Of a stretch of DNA of 11,244 bases, positions 1-6,351 are shown piece after piece. Position numbers and translations under genes: made by a program. The DNA is taken from contig JBKHJZ010000108.1 of assembly GCA_046537875.1 (NCBI GenBank), positions 1 to 11,244 of the forward strand. The letters run 5' to 3'. The DNA is from JBKHJZ01 sp046537875 (GTDB lineage: Bacteria; Actinomycetota; Acidimicrobiia; Acidimicrobiales; VFJN01). The notes under the pieces were generated by a model. It was not told the DNA's origin. It ran no database searches and saw only the letters and a program-made list of their open reading frames with translations. Position 1 is the first letter of the stretch. The number at the start of each line of letters is the position of its first letter.

Positions 1-1
1 C

Positions 2-1630
2 TCGCCCAGCTTCCCCGCCTTCACGCCGACCAGCGGCAACCTCGTCCGCACCTGTGCCGAGCGGTGGGGCGGCAAGACCTTCGCCGTGCTCGGCGGCGAG
101 CGGATCACGTACGGCGAGGCGGAGGCCCGCTCCGCCCGGCTGGCCAAGGGGCTGCTGATGTCGGGTGTGGGCAAGGGGACACGGATCGGCCTGCTGGCCC
201 CCAACAGCCCGGACTGGATCGTCGGCTGGCTGGCAGCCACCCGCGTGGGTGCGGTTCTCGCCCTCCTGAACACCTACAACAAGGCCCGGGAGCTCGGCTG
301 GGTCATCCGCCACGCCGACCTCCAACTGCTGCTGACCGTCGACTCCCACCTCGGCCACGACTACCTCGCCCGCCTGGAGCAGGCGGCGCCGGGCCTGGCG
401 GGCCAGGCCCACGAACACGTCCTCGTCGAGTCGCATCCGTACCTGCGCGCGGTGTGGACGTGGGGCACCGGCACCCGCCCCTGGGCCGGCCCGATCGACG
501 ACCTGGCCGCCCGCGGCGACGCCGTGGACGACGCCCTGCTCGACGCCGTGGAGGCCGAGGTCACGCCGGCCGACCCCATGGTGGTGGTGTACTCCTCGGG
601 CAGCACGGCCGATCCGAAGGGAGCGGTGCACAGCCACGGCGCCGCGATCCGCCACGCCCACAACCTCGGGCAGATGCGCGACATCGCCGGGGACGACGTG
701 CTCTACACCCCGATGCCGCTGTTCTGGGTCGGCGGCTTCAGCTTCACGCTCGTCGCCGCCATGCACGTCGGGGCGACGCTCGTGTTCGAGGAGCGCTTCG
801 ATCCCGGGGACACGCTGGACCTGATCGAGCGGGAGCGGGTCACCCAGGTGCTGGGCTGGCCCCACATGGCCAAGGCGCTGGTGGACCACCCGAGCTTCCC
901 GGAGCGCGACCTGTCGGCGCTGCGGGGCGGCACGCTGTCGGCCCTGCTGCCCCAGGCCCGGCAGGTGGGAGCGGCGGTGCCGAGGGCCAACTCGCTCGGG
1001 ATGACCGAGACCCTCGGGCCCCACACGTTCCACCCGGCCGGCGAGCCGCCGCCCCCCGGCAGGGAGGGCAGCTTCGGGCCCTCGGTGCCGGGCGTGGAGC
1101 ACAAGGTGGTCGACCCGGTCACGCTCGAGGAGCTGCCGGCGGGCACCACGGGTGAGCTGTGGCTGCGGGGCTACTCGCTGATGCTCGGGCTCCACAAGCG
1201 GGAGCGGGAGGAGACGTTCACTCCCGACGGCTGGTACCGCACGGGCGACAGCGGCTTCCTGGACGAGGACGGGCATTTCTGGTTCACGGGCCGGATGGGC
1301 GACCTGATCAAGTCGTCGGGCATGAACATCACGCCGCGGGACGTCGAGCTGGCGCTCGAGGCGATGCCCGAGGTGACGATGGCGTTCGTGACCGGCATCG
1401 ACCAGCCCGAGCGCGGCCAGGACGTGGTGGCCGCGATCGCGCTGCGCCCTGGCGAGACTCTGGACGAGCACGAGGCCCGCACCCGGCTGAAGGACCAGAT
1501 CGCGTCCTACAAGGTGCCGCGGCACATCGCGGTCTTCGCCGACCAGTCGGAGCTGCCGTGGCTCGAGTCCGGCAAGGTCGACCGCCGGCGCCTGGCGGCG
1601 ATCCTCGACGAGCGCCACCGGGAGGCCTGA
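2..1630 (+). CDS. Acyl-CoA synthetase (AMP-forming ligase), 5' end cut by window edge
   Basis: ANL-superfamily adenylating enzyme, expected to activate a carboxylic acid to acyl-AMP and then acyl-CoA in the cytoplasm. The reading frame is open from base 2 with ligase-like sequence (TSGNLVRTCAERWGGKTFAV) before the first possible GTG at 86, so the true start lies left of the window; 542 residues are visible. Diagnostic motifs in order: phosphate-binding loop YSSGSTADPKG (590-622), SLGMTET (992-1012), GWYRTGD (1229-1249), the hinge block RMGDLIKSSGMNITPRDVE, and the C-terminal catalytic lysine in ESGKVDRR (Lys codon 1574-1576). The family normally runs 500-560 residues, so little is missing. 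Its TGA shares one base with the ATG of the P450 downstream, implying one operon and a role in activating the acid made by, or paired with, that oxidase. Substrate unknown; membership of the ligase family is secure. Confidence 0.93.
   Translation, partial: SPSFPAFTPTSGNLVRTCAERWGGKTFAVLGGERITYGEAEARSARLAKGLLMSGVGKGTRIGLLAPNSPDWIVGWLAATRVGAVLALLNTYNKARELGWVIRHADLQLLLTVDSHLGHDYLARLEQAAPGLAGQAHEHVLVESHPYLRAVWTWGTGTRPWAGPIDDLAARGDAVDDALLDAVEAEVTPADPMVVVYSSGSTADPKGAVHSHGAAIRHAHNLGQMRDIAGDDVLYTPMPLFWVGGFSFTLVAAMHVGATLVFEERFDPGDTLDLIERERVTQVLGWPHMAKALVDHPSFPERDLSALRGGTLSALLPQARQVGAAVPRANSLGMTETLGPHTFHPAGEPPPPGREGSFGPSVPGVEHKVVDPVTLEELPAGTTGELWLRGYSLMLGLHKREREETFTPDGWYRTGDSGFLDEDGHFWFTGRMGDLIKSSGMNITPRDVELALEAMPEVTMAFVTGIDQPERGQDVVAAIALRPGETLDEHEARTRLKDQIASYKVPRHIAVFADQSELPWLESGKVDRRRLAAILDERHREA
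1620..1625 (+). promoter_or_regulatory. Ribosome binding site for the P450 gene
   Basis: GGGAGG lies within the last codons of the ligase gene, 4 nt before the ATG at 1630. It fixes that ATG as the start and supports translational coupling through the TGATG stop/start overlap. Confidence 0.6.
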
Positions 1631-2823
1631 TGGAGTTCGACCCGTACAGCCGCGCGTTCTTCGAGGACCCGTGGGAGATCTACCGCTGGCTGCGCGACGA
1701 CGAGCCCGCCTACCACAACGACGAGCTCGGCTTCTGGGCGGTCTCGCGCTACCACGACTGCATCGAGGTCCACCGCGACACCGCCACCTACACCTCCACC
1801 CGGGGCGTCACCCTCGACCAGCTTCGCAGCGCCGCCTTCGGCAAGGTGGCGAGCGAGGTGGCGTCGATGATCATGATGGACCCGCCCCGGCACGAGCGGA
1901 TGCGCAAGCTGGTGAGCCGGGCCTTCACCCCCCGGCGCATCGCCGAGTGGGAGCCGGTGGTCCGGGCGGTGATCGGCCGCTACCTCGACGCCCTTGCGGG
2001 AGTCCGGTCGTTCGACGCGGTCGTCGACCTGTCGGGCCCGTTCCCGGTCGAGGTGATCTGCGAGATCGTGGGTGTCCCCGCCGCCGACCGGCAGCAGATC
2101 CGCCACTGGACGGATGCGGTCCTCGAGCGGGAGGTGGGCAACCCGTTCCCGCCGCCGGCCGGCATCGAGGCGTCGATCGCGCAGCAGCAGTACATGCTCG
2201 ACCTCGTGGCCGACAAGCGGGCCCACCCGTCCGACGACATGATCGGCCACCTCATCGCCGCCGAGGTGGAGCGCGACGACGGCACCGTCGAGCGCCTCGA
2301 CGACGACGAGGTCGCCGCATTCGTCTCTCTGCTCACCGCGGCCGGCGCCGAGACCGTCACCAAGCTGGTGGGCAACGGGGTCATGACGTTCGCCGAGCAT
2401 CCCGACCAGCGCGAGAAGCTGAAGGCCGACCCGTCGCTCGCCGGGTCCGCGGTCGAGGAGGTGCTGCGCTGGCGAGCCCCGTCGCAGTACCAGGGCCGCT
2501 TCTCCCTCGCCGATCGCTCGTTCCACGGCCGGACGATCCCGGCGGGCAGCCCGGTGCTCATCGTCACCGGCGCCGCGAACCGCGACCCACGCGCCTACGA
2601 CGACCCGGACCGATTCGACATCGAGCGCGCCGGCCCGCTCGGCATCAGCTTCGGCCACGGGATCCACTACTGCATCGGCGCCCACCTCGCCCGCCTGGAG
2701 GGCAGGGTCGCCTTCACCGAGCTCTACCGCCGCTGGCCGGATCTCGACGTGGACCTCGACGGCGTGCGCTACGTCCACATGGCCAACGTGGCCGGACCGT
2801 CGTCGGTGCCCGTGGCCGTGTGA
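1630..2823 (+). CDS. Cytochrome P450 monooxygenase
   Basis: Soluble bacterial class I-type P450 of 397 residues, the usual length, with no membrane anchor. The start is set by the RBS and by the N-terminus MEFDPYSRAFFEDPWEIYRWL, which fits the family; the frame is open further upstream but reads unlike a P450. Seen in order: C-helix segment DPPRHERMRKLVSRAF, I-helix oxygen-activation motif AGAET (residues 238-242), K-helix ExxR (Glu277 to Arg280), and the haem loop FGHGIHYCIG with the axial thiolate Cys348. The family inserts one oxygen atom from O2 using electrons from a ferredoxin. Neither ferredoxin nor reductase is encoded in this window, so a redox partner must come from elsewhere. Adjacency to a CoA ligase suggests oxidation of a hydrophobic acid or terminal methyl group, as CYP125/CYP142-type enzymes do in sterol catabolism; that substrate assignment is inference. 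Confidence 0.96.
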   Translation: MEFDPYSRAFFEDPWEIYRWLRDDEPAYHNDELGFWAVSRYHDCIEVHRDTATYTSTRGVTLDQLRSAAFGKVASEVASMIMMDPPRHERMRKLVSRAFTPRRIAEWEPVVRAVIGRYLDALAGVRSFDAVVDLSGPFPVEVICEIVGVPAADRQQIRHWTDAVLEREVGNPFPPPAGIEASIAQQQYMLDLVADKRAHPSDDMIGHLIAAEVERDDGTVERLDDDEVAAFVSLLTAAGAETVTKLVGNGVMTFAEHPDQREKLKADPSLAGSAVEEVLRWRAPSQYQGRFSLADRSFHGRTIPAGSPVLIVTGAANRDPRAYDDPDRFDIERAGPLGISFGHGIHYCIGAHLARLEGRVAFTELYRRWPDLDVDLDGVRYVHMANVAGPSSVPVAV

Positions 2824-2836
2824 CCCGTCCCGGGCG

Positions 2837-2842
2837 TAGTCT
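2837..2842 (+). promoter_or_regulatory. Putative -10 box of a leaderless promoter (TAGTCT)
   Basis: TAGTCT matches the actinobacterial TAnnnT -10 pattern and sits 7 nt before the ATG at 2850, which would place the transcription start at or next to that ATG. The same arrangement occurs before the TetR gene at 6352. No convincing -35 hexamer is seen. It implies that the small downstream gene can be expressed apart from the P450 operon. Confidence 0.5.
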
Positions 2843-2849
2843 GGTCGCG

Positions 2850-3155
2850 ATGGAGCTTCGGCCCGGCCTTCGCCTCGAGAGCACCACGTGCGAGACGCAG
2901 GTGGTCGTGGTGCGGGCGCCCGCCGGCGGTGACATCGACGTGCGCTGCGGCGGCGAGCCCATGCGCGAAGCCGGCACCGACGGCCCCCGCCTGCCGATCA
3001 GCCAACCGGGCGAGGCCACCCTGATCGGCAAGCGCTACGCCGACGACGACCTGGGGCTGGAGCTGCTCTGCACCCGGGGCGGCGAGGGCGCCCTGTCGGT
3101 CGGCGAGACCCCGCTCCTGGTCAAGGGGGCCAAGCCGCTCCCGTCGTCCGACTGA
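2850..3155 (+). CDS. Small conserved-looking protein of unknown function, three cysteines
   Basis: A 101-residue protein whose family I cannot name. It has no signal peptide or membrane segment and reads as a compact beta-rich domain: hydrophobic strands around residues 17-22 (QVVVVR), a CGG turn at Cys33, the segment LIGKRYADDDLGLELLC (58-74), and a C-terminal KGAKPLPSSD. Cysteines are at 14, 33 and 74; the spacing is not that of a ferredoxin or a classical zinc ribbon. The ATG at 2850 is preferred because a TAGTCT box lies 7 nt upstream. An in-frame GTG at 2820 overlaps the P450 stop as GTGA and would give 111 residues by translational coupling. Codon usage and G+C match the neighbours, and the domain-like composition argues against a chance frame. 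Placement after a ligase and a P450 suggests an accessory role in that pathway, which is inference only. Confidence 0.75.
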   Translation: MELRPGLRLESTTCETQVVVVRAPAGGDIDVRCGGEPMREAGTDGPRLPISQPGEATLIGKRYADDDLGLELLCTRGGEGALSVGETPLLVKGAKPLPSSD

Positions 3156-3157
3156 TC

Positions 3158-3185
3158 CCTGGTCGAGGTCGAGGCACCCACCAGG
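3158..3185. terminator. Weak inverted repeat between convergent genes
   Basis: CCTGGT (3158-3163) and ACCAGG (3180-3185) are complementary 6-bp arms with a 16-nt loop, placed just after the small gene's stop and before the thiolase stop on the other strand. There is no T-tract. It could act as a bidirectional stem for transcription ending, but the long loop makes it weak. Confidence 0.25.
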
Positions 3186-3204
3186 TCGTCCGGGCCGAAC
3201 GCCA

Positions 3205-4434
3205 TCAGTCCTCCCGGGTGAGGAGCATGGCGCCGGCGACCGGGCCGCCGCCGTTGGCGACCGCGGCCACCTCCACGCGCGTGCCGGGCACCTGGCGCTC
3301 CCCGGCCTCGCCCCGGAGCTGGAGGCAGGCCTCGTGGACGAACCCGAAGCCGTGGAGCCGGCCGCCGGACAGCTGGCCGCCCTGGGTGTTGAGCGGAAGC
3401 TCACCGTCGAGGGCGATGCGGTGCCCGCCCTCGACGAAGGGGCCCGACTCCCCGGTGCCGCAGAAGCCGAGCGCCTCCAGCCACACCATGCTCAGGAAGC
3501 TGAAGCCGTCGTACAGCTCGGCCACGTCGACGTCGCCCGGCCGCAGGTCGGTGCGCGTCCACAGGTGGGCGCCGGCGTCCCGGGCGGCCATGGTGGTCAT
3601 GTCGTCGAACTGGTCCCACGACGGCCGCCCCCGCAGGGCCGTGCCCACGGCCTCCACCCGGGCCACCGGGTGGTCGACGTGGCGGGCGTGCTCGGCGGCC
3701 GACACCACCACGGCGGTCGAGCCGTCGACCGGGGCGTCGCAGTCGTAGAGCCGGAAGGGGCTCGTGACCATGCGCGCGGCGAAGTAGTCCTCGAGCGTCA
3801 TGGGGTCGCGGTAGACGGCCTTCGGGTTGAGGCGAGCGTTGCGGCGGGCGTTGATCGGGATCATCGCCATCTGCTCGGGCGTGGTCCCGTACTCGTGGAA
3901 GTGCCGGTGGGCGTTGAGGGCCAGCCAGTTGGCCGCCGAGTAGGCACGGAACGGGATGCTCCACTGGAAGGGGCCACCCACCCGGGGTGCACCGCCTCTA
4001 CCGCCTCCGCCGCCTCCCCCGCTGCCGCCACCCCCGAGGCCGATGCCCTGGCGTCCGCCGCTCCCCTGCTCGGTGGACTCGGTGACCGTCCGGTACACGA
4101 GGACATGGCGGGCCAGGCCGGCCGCGACCGCCATCACCGCGTTGACCACCGCTCCCAGCTGCGCCGGTCCCTCGAGCCCGCCCGAGTGCCAGTCGAGGGT
4201 CAGCCGCAGCGCGTCCTGCACCTCGGGCGACCCGGGGCCGGAGAACCCGCCACCCACTGCGCCGGCACCGGGGTAGGTGGCGAGGCCGTCGATGTCGGAC
4301 ACGGTGAGCCCCGCATCGGCGATCGCCTCGAGCGCGGCGTCGATGGTGAGGTCGAGGCCCGTCCGGCCCAGCCGGCGTCCCACCGCCGACTGGCCGATGC
4401 CCGAGATCACCGCCCGCCGTTCGACGTCGGTCAC
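3205..4434 (-). CDS. Thiolase-like protein (SCP-x/Ltp2-type aldolase or acetyl-CoA acetyltransferase homologue)
   Basis: A 409-residue thiolase-fold protein with the N-terminus DVERRAVISGIGQSAVGRR and the C-terminal half typical of the lipid-transfer thiolase group: VAELYDGFSF (Tyr308), LGFCGTGESGPFV, LPLNTQGGQLSGGRLHG. The GTG start at 4434 lies 7 nt after the DUF35 stop; the open frame upstream of it is not thiolase-like. No cysteine occurs before Cys232, so the nucleophilic Cys of true thiolases, expected in the first ~100 residues, is absent, and the usual C-terminal catalytic His/Cys block is replaced. This matches the Ltp2 class, which cleaves beta-hydroxyacyl-CoA by retro-aldol reaction with a DUF35 partner. 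Such a partner is the gene immediately upstream. Oddity: a near-pure glycine stretch at residues 134-148. The aldolase role is inferred from family and context; the substrate is unknown. Confidence 0.88.
   Translation of the reverse strand: MTDVERRAVISGIGQSAVGRRLGRTGLDLTIDAALEAIADAGLTVSDIDGLATYPGAGAVGGGFSGPGSPEVQDALRLTLDWHSGGLEGPAQLGAVVNAVMAVAAGLARHVLVYRTVTESTEQGSGGRQGIGLGGGGSGGGGGGGRGGAPRVGGPFQWSIPFRAYSAANWLALNAHRHFHEYGTTPEQMAMIPINARRNARLNPKAVYRDPMTLEDYFAARMVTSPFRLYDCDAPVDGSTAVVVSAAEHARHVDHPVARVEAVGTALRGRPSWDQFDDMTTMAARDAGAHLWTRTDLRPGDVDVAELYDGFSFLSMVWLEALGFCGTGESGPFVEGGHRIALDGELPLNTQGGQLSGGRLHGFGFVHEACLQLRGEAGERQVPGTRVEVAAVANGGGPVAGAMLLTRED
3990..4035 (-). repeat. Glycine-codon-rich tract inside the thiolase-like gene
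   Basis: Fifteen codons (residues 134-148) encode only Gly except one Ser and one Arg, using GGC, GGT, GGA and GGG. The coding strand is a run of GGN triplets and thus a low-complexity tract prone to slippage. It falls before PRVGGPFQWSIPFRAYSAAN, where related proteins have a glycine-rich loop that I would expect to be shorter. Confidence 0.7.
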
Positions 4435-4441
4435 CGGCCGG

Positions 4442-4855
4442 TCACCCCGAGGGCACCGGCTCGAAGAGGGGGAACCACACCGGATCGCGGTGCTCGAAGG
4501 CCACCCGCACCGGCATGCCGATGCGGACGTCGTCGGGTGGGCATCCCACGACGTTGGTGGTGAGCCGGAGCCCCTCCTGCTCGGGCAGGGCCACAAGGGC
4601 GATCACGTACGGCTCGGTCCCGCCGTCCCAGGGCTGGTGGTTCACCGTGTACGAGTGCACCTCGCCGCGTCCGCTCACCGCCTCGGGGGCCACGTCGCGT
4701 CCCCCGCACTCGGGGCAGCGGGGCAGGGGTGGGTGCAGGTAGTAGCCGCAGGCCTGGCACCGCAGGAAGCGGAGGCGACCGTCCTTCCCGGAGGTCCAGA
4801 AGAAGCGGTTCTCGTCGTCCAGCGCCGGCTGCACCCTGAAGGGTGCGTCGCTCAC
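4442..4855 (-). CDS. DUF35 OB-fold protein with rubredoxin-like zinc ribbon
   Basis: A 137-residue protein with the two-part layout of the DUF35/OB-fold family. The N-terminal zinc ribbon carries Cys33-x2-Cys36 and Cys47-x2-Cys50 (LRCQACGYYLHPPLPRCPEC). The C-terminal OB-fold barrel spans residues 60-137, with VHSYTVNHQPW, PYVIALVALPEQEGLRLTTNVVG and GMPVRVAFE. Proteins of this type act as obligate partners of thiolase-like enzymes; in steroid degradation the DUF35 domain of ChsH2 binds the aldolase Ltp2. Here it is a stand-alone gene, not fused to a MaoC hydratase. The GTG start at 4855 overlaps the amidohydrolase stop by 4 nt (GTGA), and the thiolase-like gene follows 7 nt after its stop. 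Tight translational coupling with both neighbours supports a complex with the thiolase-like protein. Confidence 0.92.
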   Translation of the reverse strand: MSDAPFRVQPALDDENRFFWTSGKDGRLRFLRCQACGYYLHPPLPRCPECGGRDVAPEAVSGRGEVHSYTVNHQPWDGGTEPYVIALVALPEQEGLRLTTNVVGCPPDDVRIGMPVRVAFEHRDPVWFPLFEPVPSG

Positions 4856-6135
4856 TTCGTCGCCAGGCGCTCGGCCAGGGTCATCGTCGTCACGATGCCG
4901 TCGTCCTGGAACTTCCCGGTGCCGTAGCTCACCGGCGTGGTGTCGACATCGCCGGCCTGCGCCCGCAACGCCCCCACCGTGGCCTGCTCCCGGGGGATGT
5001 GGGCGAAGGGGTCGTACCGGAAGTTCCGCATCGCGTTGAGGTGGGTGATGCGGTTCACGTCGTCGTCGGGCAGGCCCTCGAGGTACTTCATCGCGGCCTC
5101 CGGGGCGTGGGGCCACGTGGAGTCGGAGTGGGGGTAGTCGCACTCCCAGTGGATGTGATCGAGCTCGAGGTGGTGGCGCACCTCCATGCCCACGGCATCG
5201 TCGATGAAGCAGGTGAACACGTGCTCGTTGAACACCTGGCTCGGGAGCCTGTCGCCGAAGTCCTGGTTCGTCCACGCCCGGTGGTGCTGGTAGACGTAGT
5301 CGATCCGCTCGAGGAAGTACGGCACCCAGCCGATGCCGCCTTCCGACAGCGCCACCCGCAGGCCCGGGAACTTGCGGAAGACCGGCGACCACACGAGGTC
5401 GGCGGCGCACTGCACGATGTTCATGGGCTGCAGCGTGATCATCGCGTCGATGGGCGCATCCATCGCGGTGATCACGATCTGCGACGACGAGCCGATGTGC
5501 AGGCAGATCACCGTGCCCGCCTCCTCGCACGCCGCGAGGAACGGGTCCCAGTGGTCGCTGTGCCAGCTGGGTAGGCCGAGCTTCTCCGGGTTCTCCGAGA
5601 ACGTGACCGCATGGCATCCCTTGTCGGCCATGCGGCGCACCTCGGCGGCCATCAGCTCCGGGTCCCAGATGGGCGGGACGGCGAGTGGGATCATCCGCCC
5701 GGGGTACGTGCCGCACCAGTCCTCGACGTGCCAGTCGTTGTAGGCGCGCAGCAGCTCGATGGCGATGTCCTTGTCGTCGCACGTGGAGAACAGCTGGCCC
5801 GCGAACCCGGCGAGGCTGGGGAAGTTGAGCGACCCGAGCACGCCGTTGACGTTCATGTCGCGGATGCGCTCGTGGATGTCGTAGCAGCCCGGGCGCATCT
5901 CGTCGAAGGCGACGGGATCCACGCCGTACTCCTCGGGCACCCGCCCGGCCACCGCGTTGAGGCCGACGTTCGGCATGGCCGCGCCCTCGAACATCCAGAC
6001 CTCGCGCCCGTTGTCGTGCCGCTCGATGCGGGGCGCCCGCTCGGCGGCCTTCCTCGACAACCGGCCCTGGAACAGGTCGGGTGGCTCGACGACGTGGTCG
6101 TCGACGCTCACGAGGATCAGATCGTCGACCTGCAT
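4852..6135 (-). CDS. Amidohydrolase family 2 (ACMSD-like) metal-dependent hydrolase or decarboxylase
   Basis: A 427-residue TIM-barrel protein of the amidohydrolase-2 group, which includes ACMSD and gamma-resorcylate decarboxylase. The N-terminal metal motif is SVDDHVVEPPDLF (Asp12, His14, Glu17), where the classical HxH is DxH. Further likely metal or catalytic residues are in SWHSDHWDP, CLHIGSSS (His213) and ECDYPHSDSTWP (Asp333, His336). The segment SEGGIGWVPYFLERIDY is typical of the subgroup. The ATG at 6135 is preceded by a GGGGGGA Shine-Dalgarno with a 5-nt spacer. It is the first gene of a coupled operon with DUF35 and the thiolase-like gene, and is divergent from the TetR regulator. 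Reaction expected: hydrolysis of a cyclic or beta-keto intermediate, or decarboxylation. Which one, and on what, cannot be told. Length is within the upper family range. Confidence 0.9.
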   Translation of the reverse strand: MQVDDLILVSVDDHVVEPPDLFQGRLSRKAAERAPRIERHDNGREVWMFEGAAMPNVGLNAVAGRVPEEYGVDPVAFDEMRPGCYDIHERIRDMNVNGVLGSLNFPSLAGFAGQLFSTCDDKDIAIELLRAYNDWHVEDWCGTYPGRMIPLAVPPIWDPELMAAEVRRMADKGCHAVTFSENPEKLGLPSWHSDHWDPFLAACEEAGTVICLHIGSSSQIVITAMDAPIDAMITLQPMNIVQCAADLVWSPVFRKFPGLRVALSEGGIGWVPYFLERIDYVYQHHRAWTNQDFGDRLPSQVFNEHVFTCFIDDAVGMEVRHHLELDHIHWECDYPHSDSTWPHAPEAAMKYLEGLPDDDVNRITHLNAMRNFRYDPFAHIPREQATVGALRAQAGDVDTTPVSYGTGKFQDDGIVTTMTLAERLATK

Positions 6136-6140
6136 GCCGG

Positions 6141-6147
6141 TCCCCCC
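6141..6147 (-). promoter_or_regulatory. Ribosome binding site for the amidohydrolase gene
   Basis: On the minus strand GGGGGGA ends 5 nt before the ATG at 6135. It supports that start and shows that this transcript carries a leader, unlike the divergent regulator gene. Confidence 0.55.
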
Positions 6148-6173
6148 GAGGCTGGCGACGTGACGTTGCTGTT

Positions 6174-6179
6174 AGATTA
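6174..6179 (-). promoter_or_regulatory. Putative -10 box of the amidohydrolase-DUF35-thiolase operon (TAATCT)
   Basis: On the minus strand TAATCT fits TAnnnT and lies in one of the few AT-rich patches of the window (6172-6180, two TTAG repeats one base apart on the plus strand). Transcription would start near 6167, leaving a leader of about 30 nt that includes the Shine-Dalgarno. No clear -35 is seen. The direct repeat overlapping the box is a possible regulator contact site. Confidence 0.4.
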
Positions 6180-6285
6180 GTGGCCGGGTTCGACCGTGCA
6201 ACCGGCGCGAGCAAAGGGGTGGCGGTGCCCACGACGGTCTCCGGGCAGCGCCTGCCGGGCTCGGGGCCCCGGACGGGACCGGGGC

Positions 6286-6309
6286 GGGTCGTTCCCGGCC
6301 GCGCGACCC
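6286..6309. promoter_or_regulatory. Candidate operator dyad upstream of the TetR gene
   Basis: Perfect 6-bp arms GGGTCG (6286-6291) and CGACCC (6304-6309) with a 12-nt spacer lie 30 nt upstream of the putative -10 box of the TetR gene. TetR proteins usually bind dyads near their own divergent promoters. Assigned by position only. Confidence 0.25.
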
Positions 6310-6338
6310 CGTTCCCCGAGGTCGCGGAGGCGGCTGAG

Positions 6339-6344
6339 TAGCGT
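6339..6344 (+). promoter_or_regulatory. Putative -10 box of a leaderless promoter (TAGCGT)
   Basis: TAGCGT fits TAnnnT and lies exactly 7 nt before the ATG at 6352, the same geometry as TAGTCT before the ATG at 2850. It decides the TetR start against longer open frame upstream and predicts a leaderless mRNA. Confidence 0.5.
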
Positions 6345-6351
6345 GGCCTCG

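Larger units (their letters stand above)
6180..6351. other. Divergent intergenic region rich in short dyads
   Basis: With 6136-6179 this forms the 216-bp space between the amidohydrolase and TetR genes. No convincing gene is seen. It holds several GC-rich inverted repeats: GGCAG/CTGCC with a 3-nt loop (6244-6256), the 10-bp palindrome CGGGGCCCCG (6262-6271), and GGGTCG/CGACCC arms separated by 12 nt (6286-6309). These may be regulator sites or structure, but short GC dyads are expected by chance at this composition. Confidence 0.4.

Noticed and set aside
1507..2778. Long open frame on the minus strand opposite the P450
   Set aside because: An antisense frame of GC-rich DNA with His/Arg/Val-biased composition and no domain; the P450 on the plus strand has all family motifs.
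2850..3155. Small protein as the missing ferredoxin of the P450
   Set aside because: Only three widely spaced cysteines (14, 33, 74); no CxxxxxC...C cluster typical of 3Fe-4S or 2Fe-2S ferredoxins.
3158..3185. Strong rho-independent terminator
   Set aside because: The 6-bp arms enclose a 16-nt loop and no T-tract follows; kept only as a weak inverted repeat.
3334..4563. Long open frame on the plus strand opposite the thiolase-like gene
   Set aside because: Composition is a shadow of the minus-strand coding sequence, with no recognisable motifs.
4442..6232. Possible single long minus-strand protein continuing from DUF35 upstream through the amidohydrolase region
   Set aside because: The frame upstream of 4855 is Arg/Pro-rich and lies out of frame over the clear amidohydrolase; the DUF35 domain begins right at GTG 4855.
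6180..6341. GTG-started 53-codon frame upstream of the TetR gene, possible leader peptide
   Set aside because: Low-complexity Gly/Pro/Arg product, no ribosome binding site, and its stop falls inside the putative -10 box; best read as untranslated intergenic DNA.
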